Source: Rhodobacteraceae bacterium QY30 (lineage in GTDB: Bacteria; Pseudomonadota; Alphaproteobacteria; Rhodobacterales; Rhodobacteraceae). Taken from it: a DNA stretch of 64,000 nucleotides. The notes beneath the pieces are model-generated. The model made no database searches, had not been told where the DNA came from, and saw nothing but the letters and a program-made list of their open reading frames with translations. Of the stretch, positions 9,706-18,633 are shown piece by piece; within the stretch, counting starts at the first letter, position 1; each line of letters begins with the position of its first letter. The DNA lies in contig CP023454.1 of assembly GCA_002356635.1 (NCBI GenBank), forward strand, positions 496,001-560,000, written 5' to 3'. The position numbers were made by a program, and so were the translations under genes.

Positions 9706-10326
9706 ATGATAGAACTGGAACAGAACGACAATGTCTGGGTGGTCACGATCTCGCGCCCGGACAAGGCCAACGCACTGACGAAGGCGATGCTTGCCGAATT
9801 GGCGACAATCGCCCGGCGCGCTTCCGCCGAGGGGGCGCGGGCGCTGATTCTGACAGGCGCGGGCAAGGTGTTCTGTTCGGGGGCGGACCTGGACGATGCC
9901 CGGGCAGGCCTTGCGACCGACCCGGTCTGGGAAGAGCTTTCGGGGGCCATCGCCAATGCGCCGATGCTGACCATCGCGGCGCTGAACGGGACCCTTGCGG
10001 GCGGCGCCTGCGGAATGGTCCTGGCCTGCGACCTGCGGATTTCGGTGCCGACGGCGAAGATCTTCTACCCGGTGATGAAGCTGGGTTTCCTGCCCCAGCC
10101 TTCCGATCCCGGGCGGCTGGTGCGGCTGGTCGGACCGGCCCGGGCCAAGATGATCCTGATGGCGGGCGCCAAGGTCGAGGCGCCCGAGGCTCTGGCCTGG
10201 GGGCTTCTGGACCGGCTGGTCGAACCCGAGGCGCTGATCGACACCGCACGGGCGCTGGCCGCCGATACCTGCGGCGCCAGGGACGGCCTGGCCCAGGCAA
10301 TCAAGCGCATGATCGACGCGGGCTGA
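9706..10326 (+). CDS. Crotonase-fold (enoyl-CoA hydratase/isomerase family) protein without catalytic glutamates
   Basis: 206 residues, shorter than the usual 255-260. The crotonase fold is clear: ISRPDKANALTKAML, FCSGADLDDA (first oxyanion-hole strand, residues 57-66) and ALNGTLAGGACGMVLACDLRI (residues 92-112). The Glu pair of true hydratases (rat Glu144/Glu164) aligns with Gly103 and Val123, so water-adding chemistry as in crotonase is unlikely. The oxyanion hole remains, so CoA thioester binding is probable. The start at 9706 is chosen because conservation begins at MIELEQNDNVWVV; the frame is open further upstream without family sequence. Confidence 0.85.
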   Translation: MIELEQNDNVWVVTISRPDKANALTKAMLAELATIARRASAEGARALILTGAGKVFCSGADLDDARAGLATDPVWEELSGAIANAPMLTIAALNGTLAGGACGMVLACDLRISVPTAKIFYPVMKLGFLPQPSDPGRLVRLVGPARAKMILMAGAKVEAPEALAWGLLDRLVEPEALIDTARALAADTCGARDGLAQAIKRMIDAG

Positions 10327-10342
10327 TCCCGGCGCCGGGGGA

Positions 10343-10786
10343 TCAGCGCCCGGCCAGATACCGCATCAGGAACATCCGGTCGCCGGGGTTGTCCAACAGC
10401 GCGACCGCCTCGTGCTGCGGCACCCGGTGCGCGCTGTGGCCCGGTTCTTCGGGCGGGCCAAGGCGCAGGATCGGCCGCGCAAGGTAGATCGCGCAGATCT
10501 TCTCGGCCCAGAGATCGTAGTCGGGCATGTAGACGAAGCGGCGATAGACGCCCAGCCGGCGGGGCCGGCCGATGGTCCAGCCGGTTTCCTCGCGCACTTC
10601 GCGGTGCAGCGCCGGAATCGGCGCCTCGCCCTTGTCGATGCCGCCGCCCGGAAGCTGGTATTCGGGTTCCGGCGATGTCTGGAAGGTCAGCAGGATCTGT
10701 CCGTCGCGTTCGAGGATCGCATAGACCCCCGGCCTGCGGCGGTAGGTCTGCCCCGGAAGCGGCGGCTGGTCGAAACGGCGGATCAT
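10343..10786 (-). CDS. Nudix hydrolase
   Basis: 147-residue Nudix hydrolase. The Nudix box is intact: GGGIDKGEAPIPALHREVREETGW fits GX5EX7REUXEEXGU (residues 48-71, shown here in two parts GGGIDKGE and REVREETGW). Such enzymes hydrolyse nucleoside diphosphates linked to another moiety; the substrate cannot be told. The C terminus WAEKICAIYLARPI is common in small NUDIX proteins of this family. It is single, convergent with the crotonase gene and divergent from hslO. Confidence 0.88.
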   Translation of the reverse strand: MIRRFDQPPLPGQTYRRRPGVYAILERDGQILLTFQTSPEPEYQLPGGGIDKGEAPIPALHREVREETGWTIGRPRRLGVYRRFVYMPDYDLWAEKICAIYLARPILRLGPPEEPGHSAHRVPQHEAVALLDNPGDRMFLMRYLAGR

Positions 10787-10879
10787 GCGGCCCCCTTTGG
10801 TGCTGGCATTGTCGTGCCTATATGGACGCGGTATGCCGGGGCAATGCCCCTTGGCGCCCGCTCCCCCGAAGGAAGGCTC

Positions 10880-12085
10880 ATGACGTCACTGTCGCAAATC
10901 GCTTGGGACGATACCGTCCTGCCGTTTCAACTGGACCGATCCGACATCCGCGGCCGCGTGGCGCGGCTGGATGGGTTGCTGGAAAAGGTCTTGTCGCAAC
11001 ACGATTATCCTGCCGCTGTCGAGGCACTGGTGGCCGAAGCCGCGCTGCTGACGGCGCTGATCGGACCCACGATCAAGCTGCGCTGGAAGTTGTCGCTGCA
11101 GATCCGCGGCGATGGACCGATTCGCATCATCGCGACCGATTACTACGCCCCCGAATCCGAAGGTGCCCCCGGCCGCATCCGCGCCTGGGCCAGTTTCGAT
11201 GCCGCAAGGCTCGACCCGGCGGCGCGGCCGTTCCAGCAGATCGGCAAGGGCTATTTCGCCGTGCTGATCGACCAGGGCGCGGGCACGGTGCCCTATCAGG
11301 GCATCACGCCCCTGGCGGGCGGATCCCTTGCCGCCTGCGCGGAAACCTATTTCGCCCAGTCCGAACAGCTGCCGACCCGCTTTGCGCTGTCCTTCGGCAA
11401 GTCGCGCCTTGCGGGGGCGCAGGAACGCTGGCGGGCCGGTGGGGTGATGCTTCAGCACATGCCCAAGGCTTCGCCCCTGATGTCGGGCGAGGGCGGCAGC
11501 GGCGAAGGCGGGCTTCTGACGGCGGCGGATGTGCTGGATGGTGAGGACGGCGAGAACTGGAACCGCGCCAACATCCTTCTCGACACTGTCGAGGAGCTTG
11601 AGCTGATCGGCCCGCAGGTTGCGCCGACCGATCTGCTGATGCGGCTGTTCCATGAAGAGGCGCCGCGCGTCTATGATGCGCAGACCGTGGCCTTCGGCTG
11701 CACCTGTTCGGATGACAAGGTGCGCCAGAGCCTTTCGATCTATTCGGCGAAGGATATTGCGACCATGACCACTGCTGAAGGCACCGTCACCGCCGATTGC
11801 CAGTTTTGCAGCCGGCACTATGTCTTCGACCCCCGGACACTTGGGTTCGAGGCCAGCCTGACCGCCGAGGGAACGCCCATCCTGCCTCCGAACGACCCCG
11901 AGGATGAACCGGGCGACAATCCCGAGGAACTGCCCGACGATGCGCCCTATGAAGATCCCGCGGATCAACCCGATCTGGTCCCGGACGATCAGCCGCTGGA
12001 AGAGCCCGGTGTGGATTACCCCGAGATGCCGGACGATCAGCCGGGTCAGATGTCGGCTGCGGGCCGGGGGCGCTTTCGTGCCTGA
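10880..12085 (+). CDS. hslO: Redox-regulated chaperone Hsp33 with long acidic C-terminal tail
   Basis: 401-residue Hsp33, a holdase switched on by oxidative unfolding. The N-terminal substrate-binding domain (residues 1-250) includes DQGAGTVPYQG and the ESEQLPTRF-like EQLPTRFAL. The zinc redox switch is complete: CTC near residue 274 and CQFC near residue 310. Canonical Hsp33 proteins are 290-330 residues; this one adds about 75 residues after YVFDP, highly acidic and proline rich with repeated DDxP/DDQP units. The ATG is preceded by GGAAGG. The stop overlaps the GTG start of the next gene by 8 bases. Confidence 0.95.
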   Translation: MTSLSQIAWDDTVLPFQLDRSDIRGRVARLDGLLEKVLSQHDYPAAVEALVAEAALLTALIGPTIKLRWKLSLQIRGDGPIRIIATDYYAPESEGAPGRIRAWASFDAARLDPAARPFQQIGKGYFAVLIDQGAGTVPYQGITPLAGGSLAACAETYFAQSEQLPTRFALSFGKSRLAGAQERWRAGGVMLQHMPKASPLMSGEGGSGEGGLLTAADVLDGEDGENWNRANILLDTVEELELIGPQVAPTDLLMRLFHEEAPRVYDAQTVAFGCTCSDDKVRQSLSIYSAKDIATMTTAEGTVTADCQFCSRHYVFDPRTLGFEASLTAEGTPILPPNDPEDEPGDNPEELPDDAPYEDPADQPDLVPDDQPLEEPGVDYPEMPDDQPGQMSAAGRGRFRA

Positions 12086-12731
12086 CACGGGCGTTGCGTC
12101 GGTCCGGGCCCGGGCCGCCCTGGCCCGGGTCCGCGCCGCTCTGGCCGCACCGGCCCGCAATACGTCGGATTACGATCTGAATGATGGCGGGTCGGGCAGC
12201 GATCCGTCGCGCCTGACCCCCGCCGCGGTGCTGATCGGCCTTGTTCCGGTGCCCTCTGGGCTTGAGGTGATCCTGACCACCCGCGCTTCGCATCTGAAGC
12301 ACCACGCGGGGCAGGTGGCCTTCCCCGGCGGCAAGCTGGACGCCGAGGACCGCGACGAAGTCGCCTGCGCCCTGCGCGAGGCTGGCGAGGAAATCGGGCT
12401 GGACCTGTCGCAAGCCCGTGTGATGGGTGCTTTCGCGGCCCATGAAACGGTGACGGGCTACCATGTCACCCCCGTCGTGGCCTTGATCGACCCCGCCTTC
12501 CAGCCGCGCCCCGATCCCGGCGAGGTGGCCGAGGTGTTCCGGGTGCCCTTGGCGCATCTGACCGAACCTGGCAGCTACCGCATCGAACAGCGTCACTGGC
12601 GCGGAGTCTGGCGCCGGTATTACACCGTGCCTTACGGCCCCTATTACATCTGGGGCGCAACCGCGCGTATGTTGCGGGCGCTGGCGGATGGGATGGCGGA
12701 TGCGGATCACGGCGGACTGGATCAGGGATGA
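12078..12731 (+). CDS. CoA diphosphatase-type Nudix hydrolase (NudL-like)
   Basis: 217-residue Nudix enzyme of the CoA pyrophosphatase group, expected to cleave CoA or oxidised CoA to phosphopantetheine and 3',5'-ADP. The diagnostic NuCoA motif ILTTRASHLKHHAGQVAFPG runs directly into the Nudix helix with CALREAGEEIGL. The GTG start at 12078 overlaps hslO by 8 bases; no in-frame ATG exists before the conserved region. The 3' end overlaps the cca gene by about 30-44 bases, so hslO, this gene and cca form one coupled unit. Confidence 0.88.
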   Translation: MPDTGVASVRARAALARVRAALAAPARNTSDYDLNDGGSGSDPSRLTPAAVLIGLVPVPSGLEVILTTRASHLKHHAGQVAFPGGKLDAEDRDEVACALREAGEEIGLDLSQARVMGAFAAHETVTGYHVTPVVALIDPAFQPRPDPGEVAEVFRVPLAHLTEPGSYRIEQRHWRGVWRRYYTVPYGPYYIWGATARMLRALADGMADADHGGLDQG

Positions 12732-13833
12732 GGCCGCGCAAGCGGTGATGGCGGCGCTGGCCGCGGGCGGCGTCCATGCGCTGTTCGTGGGGGGCTGCGT
12801 GCGCAACGCGCTTCTGGGCGTGCCGGTGGCCGATATCGACATCGCGACCGAAGCCCGTCCCGAAACCGTCATCGCCCTGACCGAAGCCGCGGGGCTGCGC
12901 CCCGTGCCCACCGGCATCGACCACGGCACGATCACCGTCGTCTCGCACGGGCGCGGGTTCGAGGTGACGACCTTCCGCATGGATCTGGAAACCGATGGCC
13001 GCCGCGCTGTGGTGGCTTTTGCCGATGACGTGGCCGATGACGCCGCGCGCCGCGATTTCACCATGAACGCGCTTTATGCCGATGCCGAAGGCAACGTGAT
13101 CGACCCGCTGGGCGGCCTTCCCGACGTGATGGCCCGGCGGGTGCGTTTCGTTGGCGATCCGCACGCCCGGATTGCCGAGGATTATCTGCGCATCCTGCGC
13201 TTCTTCCGTTTTCATGCGCTTTATGGCGACCCCGAGAAGGGGCTGGACCCAGAAGCACTGGCCGCCTGCGCCGCACATGTCGACGGGCTGGACCGGTTGT
13301 CGCGGGAACGGATCGGGCATGAGATGCGCCGGCTGTTGAAGGCTCCCGATCCGGCGCCCGCAGTCGCTGCGATGGCTGCGGTCGGGGTGCTGGCGCATGT
13401 GCTGCCGGGCGCCGACGCGCGCGCTTTGGCGCCCTTGGTCCATCTTGAAAGCGGGATGCCGCCGCGTTGGCTCAGGCGGCTGTCGGCGCTGGGCGGCGAT
13501 GCCACCGGCCTGCGCCTGTCGCGGGACGAGATGCGGGGGCTCGATGCCCGCCGGGCGGCGCTTGCCTCGGGCGAGGGACCGGCGGTGCTGGCGTTCCGCC
13601 ACGGCGCACATGTCGCCGAAGACGCCATCCTGATCCGCGCGGCATCGCTGGGCGCGCCGCCGCCCGAAGGTTGGCTGGACGAGATCGCGCGCGGGGCCGG
13701 GGCGGTCTTTCCCTTGCGCGCCGCCGATCTGCCGGAGCTTTCGGGACCGGCGCTGGGCGAGCGGTTGCGCGATCTGCAAGAAGTATGGCTGCGGTCGAAT
13801 CTTCGCGCCACCAGGACGGAACTGCTGGCGTAG
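12688..13833 (+). CDS. cca: CCA tRNA nucleotidyltransferase
   Basis: 381-residue class II nucleotidyltransferase that adds or repairs the 3' CCA of tRNA. The head domain carries LFVGGCVRNALLG and the DID pair in VADIDIATEA (residues 38-50). RRDFTMNALY and the neck motif EDYLRILRFFRFHA (near residue 165) follow. Two starts are possible, 12688 and 12700 (MRITADWIRDEA); the latter aligns better with relatives. It overlaps the upstream Nudix gene and ends 3 bases before the convergent ABC gene. Confidence 0.95.
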   Translation: MGWRMRITADWIRDEAAQAVMAALAAGGVHALFVGGCVRNALLGVPVADIDIATEARPETVIALTEAAGLRPVPTGIDHGTITVVSHGRGFEVTTFRMDLETDGRRAVVAFADDVADDAARRDFTMNALYADAEGNVIDPLGGLPDVMARRVRFVGDPHARIAEDYLRILRFFRFHALYGDPEKGLDPEALAACAAHVDGLDRLSRERIGHEMRRLLKAPDPAPAVAAMAAVGVLAHVLPGADARALAPLVHLESGMPPRWLRRLSALGGDATGLRLSRDEMRGLDARRAALASGEGPAVLAFRHGAHVAEDAILIRAASLGAPPPEGWLDEIARGAGAVFPLRAADLPELSGPALGERLRDLQEVWLRSNLRATRTELLA

Positions 13834-13836
13834 GCC

Positions 13837-15672
13837 CTATTCGGCTGCCTCGTCCTCGACCCCGATGAAACCGCCCGATTGCCGGCTCCAGTAGCGCGCG
13901 TAAAGCCCGCCCCGCGCCAGAAGTTCGGCGTGCGATCCGTCCTCGACGATCCGGCCGTTTTCCAACACGACGATGCGGTCCATTTCGGCGATGGTCGAGA
14001 GCCGGTGCGCGATGGCCAGCACGGTCTTGCCGGCCATGACCCGCACCAGCGCCTCCTGGATCGCGGCCTCCACCTCGCTGTCGAGCGCGCTCGTCGCCTC
14101 GTCCAGCACCAGAATCGGCGCATCCTTCAGGAAAGCGCGCGCCAGGGCGATCCGCTGCCGCTGGCCGCCCGACAGCTTGACACCCCGTTCGCCCAGGTGT
14201 GCGTCATAACCCTTGCGGCCGGTGTGGTCCTGAAGCGACAGGATGAAGTCATGCGCTTCGGCGGCGCGGGCGGCGGCGATGACCTCGGCCTCGGTGGCAT
14301 CGGGCCGTCCGTACAGGATGTTGTCGCGGGCCGAGCGGTTGAACATCGCCGTTTCCTGGGTGACCATCGCGATCTGGCGGCGCAGCGATTCCTGTGTCAC
14401 GTCGCGCACGTCCTTGCCGTCGATCCGCACCGCGCCGCTTTCGGTGTCGTAAAGCCGCAGGAGAAGCGCGACCAGCGTCGACTTCCCCGCGCCCGAGGCG
14501 CCAACGATGCCGATGCGTTCGCCGGGGCGGATGGTCAGGGTGATGTCGTCGATGCCGCCGACCTCGCGCCCATAGGCGAAGGTAACGTGGTCGAATTCGA
14601 TCCGGCCCTTGACGCGATCAAGGCTGATCGCATCGGGCGCGTCGGTCAGGGCATGGGGCGGTGTCAGGGTCTTCATCCCGTCCTCGACCTCGCCCACCGA
14701 TCCGTAAAGCGACATCAGCGCCATGCTGACCCAGCCGGTCATCTGCGCGATTCGCATGGCGATGGCGCCCGATGCGGCGATTTCGCCCGTCGTCGCATGG
14801 CCGGTCGACCACAGGTAGATCGTCCCACCCATCAAGAGGACCGGCAGCACGCCCGCCAGAAACATCAGGGAAAAGCGGAACCAGGCCGAGGTGATGCCGT
14901 ATTCCGTTGCCCGGTCGCGGAAACCGGCCATCGCCGTCAGGGCGACACGGTCCTCATACTCGGCATGGGCGAACAGCTTGACCGTCTTGATGTTGGTGAT
15001 CGTGTCGACCACCTGCCCGGTCACGTTGGCCCGGGCCGAGGCGCGCGCCGCCGACCTTCCGCGGACATGGGGAAGGAACAACCGGATCAGCAACAGGTAT
15101 CCCGCCAGCCAGATGGCAAGGGCCAGCGCGATCCGTCCGTCAATCCCCAGCAGGAAGGCCACCGACCCGATCAGCGAGGCCATGGCAAAGGCCACGACGT
15201 TGACGGTTTCCGTTGCCACATCCGTCACTGCCCGCGCCGTCTGCATCTGCTTTTGCGCGATGCGGCCGGCGAAATCGTTGTCGAAGAAGGTGACCGAATG
15301 GCCCATCGTCCAGCGGTGCAGGCGCGATAGCACCAGCGGCAGCAGGTTCGGCCCCAGCACGATGTTCACCGTGGCGGAGGACATGGCGAACGTGATCGGC
15401 CGCACCGTCAAGTAGAAGGCCGCGAAACCGAGGAAAAGCGTCCAGTTGTCCTGGAACACCGTCCCGGGGGCCGAGGCGAGCGCCGCGTCGATCACGGTGC
15501 CGATGATCAGCGCCGAGACCACGTCAAGAACACCCGCCGCCGAGGACCAGAAGGTTGCATAGATGAGCGCAGGCCAGCTGCCTGACAGCGCCCACAGGAA
15601 GAACCGGCCCAGCCGCCGGGGCGGTGCGCTGACCGCGGGGCTGAAGCTGTCGATCTCGGGTCCAAGGGTCAT
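13837..15672 (-). CDS. ABC transporter, fused permease/ATPase (exporter type)
   Basis: 611-residue half-transporter: an ABC-B type transmembrane domain with six helices (residues 25-340), then the ATPase. Walker A is GASGAGKST near residue 392, the signature is LSGGQRQRIALARA near residue 495, Walker B is ILVLDEATSALD and the H-loop is IAHRLSTI. It would act as a homodimer or with a partner; MsbA-like lipid, peptide or drug export are all possible. It stands alone, with no gene nearby that points to a substrate. Confidence 0.93.
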   Translation of the reverse strand: MTLGPEIDSFSPAVSAPPRRLGRFFLWALSGSWPALIYATFWSSAAGVLDVVSALIIGTVIDAALASAPGTVFQDNWTLFLGFAAFYLTVRPITFAMSSATVNIVLGPNLLPLVLSRLHRWTMGHSVTFFDNDFAGRIAQKQMQTARAVTDVATETVNVVAFAMASLIGSVAFLLGIDGRIALALAIWLAGYLLLIRLFLPHVRGRSAARASARANVTGQVVDTITNIKTVKLFAHAEYEDRVALTAMAGFRDRATEYGITSAWFRFSLMFLAGVLPVLLMGGTIYLWSTGHATTGEIAASGAIAMRIAQMTGWVSMALMSLYGSVGEVEDGMKTLTPPHALTDAPDAISLDRVKGRIEFDHVTFAYGREVGGIDDITLTIRPGERIGIVGASGAGKSTLVALLLRLYDTESGAVRIDGKDVRDVTQESLRRQIAMVTQETAMFNRSARDNILYGRPDATEAEVIAAARAAEAHDFILSLQDHTGRKGYDAHLGERGVKLSGGQRQRIALARAFLKDAPILVLDEATSALDSEVEAAIQEALVRVMAGKTVLAIAHRLSTIAEMDRIVVLENGRIVEDGSHAELLARGGLYARYWSRQSGGFIGVEDEAAE

Positions 15673-15941
15673 GCGCGGGCTTCCCCTGCAAACGGGGCGG
15701 GCAGGACCGGGGATGACAAGGCAGTGGACCGGATCATTTCGTGAACCTTTCGCGCGGGCCGGACCTTTCTACCCCCAAGGCGGGGCCGGGGGCCAGTCCC
15801 CGGAAGTGTCCGTCAGGGCCAAACCCGCCGGAGGGCCGTCCGGATCCGCGGGCGGGGCCGCTTTCCGGCCAGGGCGGCGCGGTTGCCACGGCCCTGGTGC
15901 GTGGGTAGGTTGGCCCGGATCCCCATCCGGACGAGCCACCG
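15673..15941. other. Intergenic region between divergent units
   Basis: 269 bases separate the ABC exporter (minus) from the small ORF and rlmD-like gene (plus). It should hold the promoters of both. It is GC rich with several short self-complementary stretches (for example GGGGCC and GGCCAGTCCCC near 15781-15806), but I see no confident promoter, operator or RNA. Confidence 0.5.
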
Positions 15942-16310
15942 ATGCACCACGACACGCTTTTCGCGCCCCAGCGGGGCTGTTCCCTTCGGAGGATCGGCAT
16001 TCGCCTGCCCAACTGCGATTGGACGGTGATCGAAGACCATGGGATGGTGATGCAGATCCATTCGGACGCGGCCTCTGGCGCCCATTCCTTGGCCCGGCTG
16101 ATCTCGGAGCAGCCGCCGCGCGGGGCGGGGGTGCACATCTGTCCTTTCGGCGTTGAGCCCGACCGTGCTGTCTGGCCGGAGCGGTCATGGGGCGGCACCG
16201 CGATCGAACCGCCAGCCCGAAAACCCCATGGCCTTCGCAAGCCGACGAGCCTGGCGCCCGATGGGCAGGCCTTTTCGCCCGCGATTGCCCCGGAAGTGGC
16301 GCTGGGATGA
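15942..16310 (+). CDS. Hypothetical protein, ORF coupled to the rlmD-like gene
   Basis: 122-codon ORF, not recognised. Support for coding: high G/C at third codon positions throughout, and a stop that overlaps the ATG of the methyltransferase as ATGA, the coupling used elsewhere in this window. The product is soluble, with no signal or membrane segment, and Pro/Arg rich in the second half. Against: no family is recognised, the Shine-Dalgarno is weak, and an opposite-strand frame is also open, so it may be spurious. Confidence 0.4.
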   Translation: MHHDTLFAPQRGCSLRRIGIRLPNCDWTVIEDHGMVMQIHSDAASGAHSLARLISEQPPRGAGVHICPFGVEPDRAVWPERSWGGTAIEPPARKPHGLRKPTSLAPDGQAFSPAIAPEVALG

Positions 16311-17530
16311 GCCGGACGATCACCATCGAGCGGCTGGGCCATCTGGGGGATGGTCTGGCAGACCGCGGCGCCCTGCGCGTGCCGCTGACCCTGCCGGGCG
16401 AGGTGGTCGAGGGCACGCCCGTAGCCGACGGTCGCGTCACCGATACGCGGATCGTGACGCCTTCACCCGATCGGGTGCGCGCGCCCTGTCCGCATTTCCG
16501 GACCTGCGGCGGCTGTGCGTTGCAGCACGCCTCTGACAGGTTCGTGACCGATTGGAAGGCCGGTGTGGTGCAGACGGCGCTGGCGGCGCAGGGCCTTCAG
16601 GCACCCTTCCGGCCGGTGCTGACTTCTCCGCCCCGGTCGCGGCGGCGGGCGGTGCTGGCGGGGCGGCGGACGAAGTCTGGAACACTGGTCGGCCTGCACG
16701 CGCGCGCCTCGGACACCATTGTCGAGATCCCGGGCTGCCTGCTGCTGGACCCGGCGCTGATGGCGGTTATTCCGGCGCTGCGCGAGGCGGTGGCGTTGGG
16801 TGCGTCGCGCAGTGACGAACTGGCGATGACGGTGACATTGACGGAGGGCGGGGTCGACCTGTCGATCAAGGGTGGCAAGCCCATGGAGGCGGCGCTGTTC
16901 GCCGGCCTGGCCGCCCTGGCCGAACGGGCGGGGCTGGCGCGGCTTTCGTGGAATGGCGACGTTGTCGTGACCCTTTGCCCGCCGGTCCAGCGGTTCGGGG
17001 TGGCCCGGGTGCTTCCTCCGGCCGGGGCCTTCCTGCAAGCCACGCGTGAGGGCGAGGCCGCGCTTCGGGACGCGGTGGTCGAGGCGGTGGGGGATGCCCG
17101 CCATATCGTCGATCTGTTTTCGGGTTTGGGCACGTTTTCACTGCCGCTGGCGGCGGGGGCCGATGTGCACGCCGTCGAAGGTGAAGTCGCGATGACGGCG
17201 GCGCTGCTGGCGGGTGCCCGCCAGGCACCGGGTCTGCACCGCGTCACCGCCGAGACGCGCGATCTGTTCCGCCGGCCGTTGCTGCCTGACGAACTGGCGC
17301 GGTTCGATGCAATCGTGATCGACCCGCCGCGGGCCGGATGCGAGGCGCAGGCGCGGGAAATCGCTGCATCGGCGGTCAAGGTGGTAGCGGCGGTGTCCTG
17401 CAATCCCGTCACCTTTGCGCGGGATGCGCGGATTCTTGGCGAGGCCGGTTTTCGGCTGGACTGGGTGCAGGTGGTCGATCAGTTCCGCTGGTCGCCGCAT
17501 GTCGAACTGGCGGCGCGGTTCCGGCGGTAA
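16307..17530 (+). CDS. Class I SAM-dependent RNA (uracil-5-)methyltransferase, RlmD/TrmA family
   Basis: 407-residue 5-methyluridine methyltransferase of the RumA/TrmA family, probably acting on 23S rRNA. Cysteines CPHFRTCGGCALQH near residue 63 form the [4Fe-4S] site with an earlier or later Cys. The SAM site is HIVDLFSGLGTFSLPLA near residue 270, and catalytic VVAAVSCNPVTFARD near residue 360 holds the nucleophilic Cys. DPPRAGCE is the catalytic loop. The N-terminal TRAM-like region is short. The start is fixed by the ATGA junction with the upstream ORF. A terminator follows. Confidence 0.88.
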   Translation: MSRTITIERLGHLGDGLADRGALRVPLTLPGEVVEGTPVADGRVTDTRIVTPSPDRVRAPCPHFRTCGGCALQHASDRFVTDWKAGVVQTALAAQGLQAPFRPVLTSPPRSRRRAVLAGRRTKSGTLVGLHARASDTIVEIPGCLLLDPALMAVIPALREAVALGASRSDELAMTVTLTEGGVDLSIKGGKPMEAALFAGLAALAERAGLARLSWNGDVVVTLCPPVQRFGVARVLPPAGAFLQATREGEAALRDAVVEAVGDARHIVDLFSGLGTFSLPLAAGADVHAVEGEVAMTAALLAGARQAPGLHRVTAETRDLFRRPLLPDELARFDAIVIDPPRAGCEAQAREIAASAVKVVAAVSCNPVTFARDARILGEAGFRLDWVQVVDQFRWSPHVELAARFRR

Positions 17531-17559
17531 GGGCAGGGCGCCCCTCCCCTCGCGGCAAT

Positions 17560-17594
17560 CCAGGGTCCGTTCCGGGACGGACCTTGGCCATTTT
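17560..17594 (+). terminator. Intrinsic terminator after the rlmD-like gene
   Basis: CCAGGGTCCGT pairs with ACGGACCTTGG (11 base pairs, one G-U) around TCCGGG, followed by CCATTTTC. It sits 30 bases past the stop and separates the gene from convergent serB. Confidence 0.7.
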
Positions 17595-17599
17595 CGCCT

Positions 17600-18478
17600 T
17601 CAGCCCCGAACGAATTCCGCGGCGGAATAGCCCTGGATGTACAGCAGCGCCGTCAGGTCGCCGTGGTTGATCCGGATGTCGCATTGCGCGGCCACCGCAG
17701 GCTTGGCATGCAAGGCCACCCCCGCCCCGGCGCGGCCCAGCATTCCAAGGTCGTTGGCGCCATCCCCCACGGCAATCACCTCGGCCGGCGTGATGCCCCG
17801 GCGGGCGCTGATTTCGTCCAGCGCGGCGATTTTGGCTTCGCGACCCAGAATCGGGCGGGCCACATCGCCGGTCAGGCGGCCGTCCTGTTCCAGCAGGACG
17901 TTCGCGCGGTTTTCGTCAAAGCCCAGATGCGCGGCGACGGGTTGCGAGAAGGCGGTAAAGCCGCCCGAGACGAGGACGGCATAGCCGCCCCGCGCCTGCA
18001 TCGTGGCGATCAGCGTGCGGCCCCCGGGGGTGTAGGTGATGCGTTCCGCCAGGACTTCGGCAATGACAGAGACCGGAAGGCCCTTCATCAGGCCCACGCG
18101 TTCCAGCAGCGCCTCTTCGAAGTTCAGTTCGCCATTCATGGCGCGGGCGGTGATGGCAGCGATGCGGGGGCCAAAACCCGCCTTGTCGCCCAGTTCGTCG
18201 ATGCATTCCTGACCGATCATGGTCGAATCCATGTCGGCCAGCAGCATCTTCTTGCGCCGCCCCTCGGCGGGCTGGATCACCAGGTCATGACCCATGGCTT
18301 GCAGGTCTTCCCAGACGGTCCAGCGGTTTTCGGGCAGGGAGGGCAGGTCGAATTCCACCGCGACCCCGGGGTTCAGCCAGCGCAGGGCGCCCCCGCCCCA
18401 GGCGTTGCGCAGGGCTTCCGCCGTGTCGCGTGACAGATCGGCGCGGGTGGGGTTGGAAATCAGGCTGGCGGTGAACAT
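17600..18478 (-). CDS. serB: Phosphoserine phosphatase SerB
   Basis: 292-residue HAD phosphatase for the last step of serine synthesis, phosphoserine to serine. Motif I is [15 protein letters not shown] near residue 85 (nucleophile and acid Asp), motif II is VLVSGGF near residue 175, and motif III/IV is [12 protein letters not shown] near residue 242. The N-terminal 80 residues are a regulatory ACT-like extension. The ATG at 18478 is preferred over upstream codons because [10 protein letters not shown] matches relatives. It is divergent from serC-serA, so the three-step pathway is together here. Confidence 0.95.
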   Translation of the reverse strand: MFTASLISNPTRADLSRDTAEALRNAWGGGALRWLNPGVAVEFDLPSLPENRWTVWEDLQAMGHDLVIQPAEGRRKKMLLADMDSTMIGQECIDELGDKAGFGPRIAAITARAMNGELNFEEALLERVGLMKGLPVSVIAEVLAERITYTPGGRTLIATMQARGGYAVLVSGGFTAFSQPVAAHLGFDENRANVLLEQDGRLTGDVARPILGREAKIAALDEISARRGITPAEVIAVGDGANDLGMLGRAGAGVALHAKPAVAAQCDIRINHGDLTALLYIQGYSAAEFVRG

Positions 18479-18594
18479 GCGGCACGGACTCCGATTCGGG
18501 GTTGTGGCCGGTTTAGGGGCAAGTCCTTGCGGGCGCCAGAGGGGGCCGATGTCGCATTTGCTGCCCGATCTGCCGCATTGGAGCAATTTTTTTC

Positions 18595-18623
18595 TTGTGC
18601 GCCAGAGCCCTCGCCGCTATGGC
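18595..18623 (+). promoter_or_regulatory. Candidate sigma-70 promoter for serC-serA
   Basis: TTGTGC and TATGGC are separated by 17 bases and lie about 10 bases before the leader hairpin, so a transcript would begin near 18630, just where the structured leader begins. Assigned by motif spacing only. Confidence 0.4.
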
Positions 18624-18633
18624 TGGCAGCGGG

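Noticed and set aside
15734-16342. 202-codon minus-strand frame opposite the small ORF upstream of the rlmD-like gene
   Set aside because: It runs into the 5' end of the methyltransferase gene, is Arg/Pro/Gly-rich and has no coupling to any neighbour; the plus-strand ORF is the better choice.
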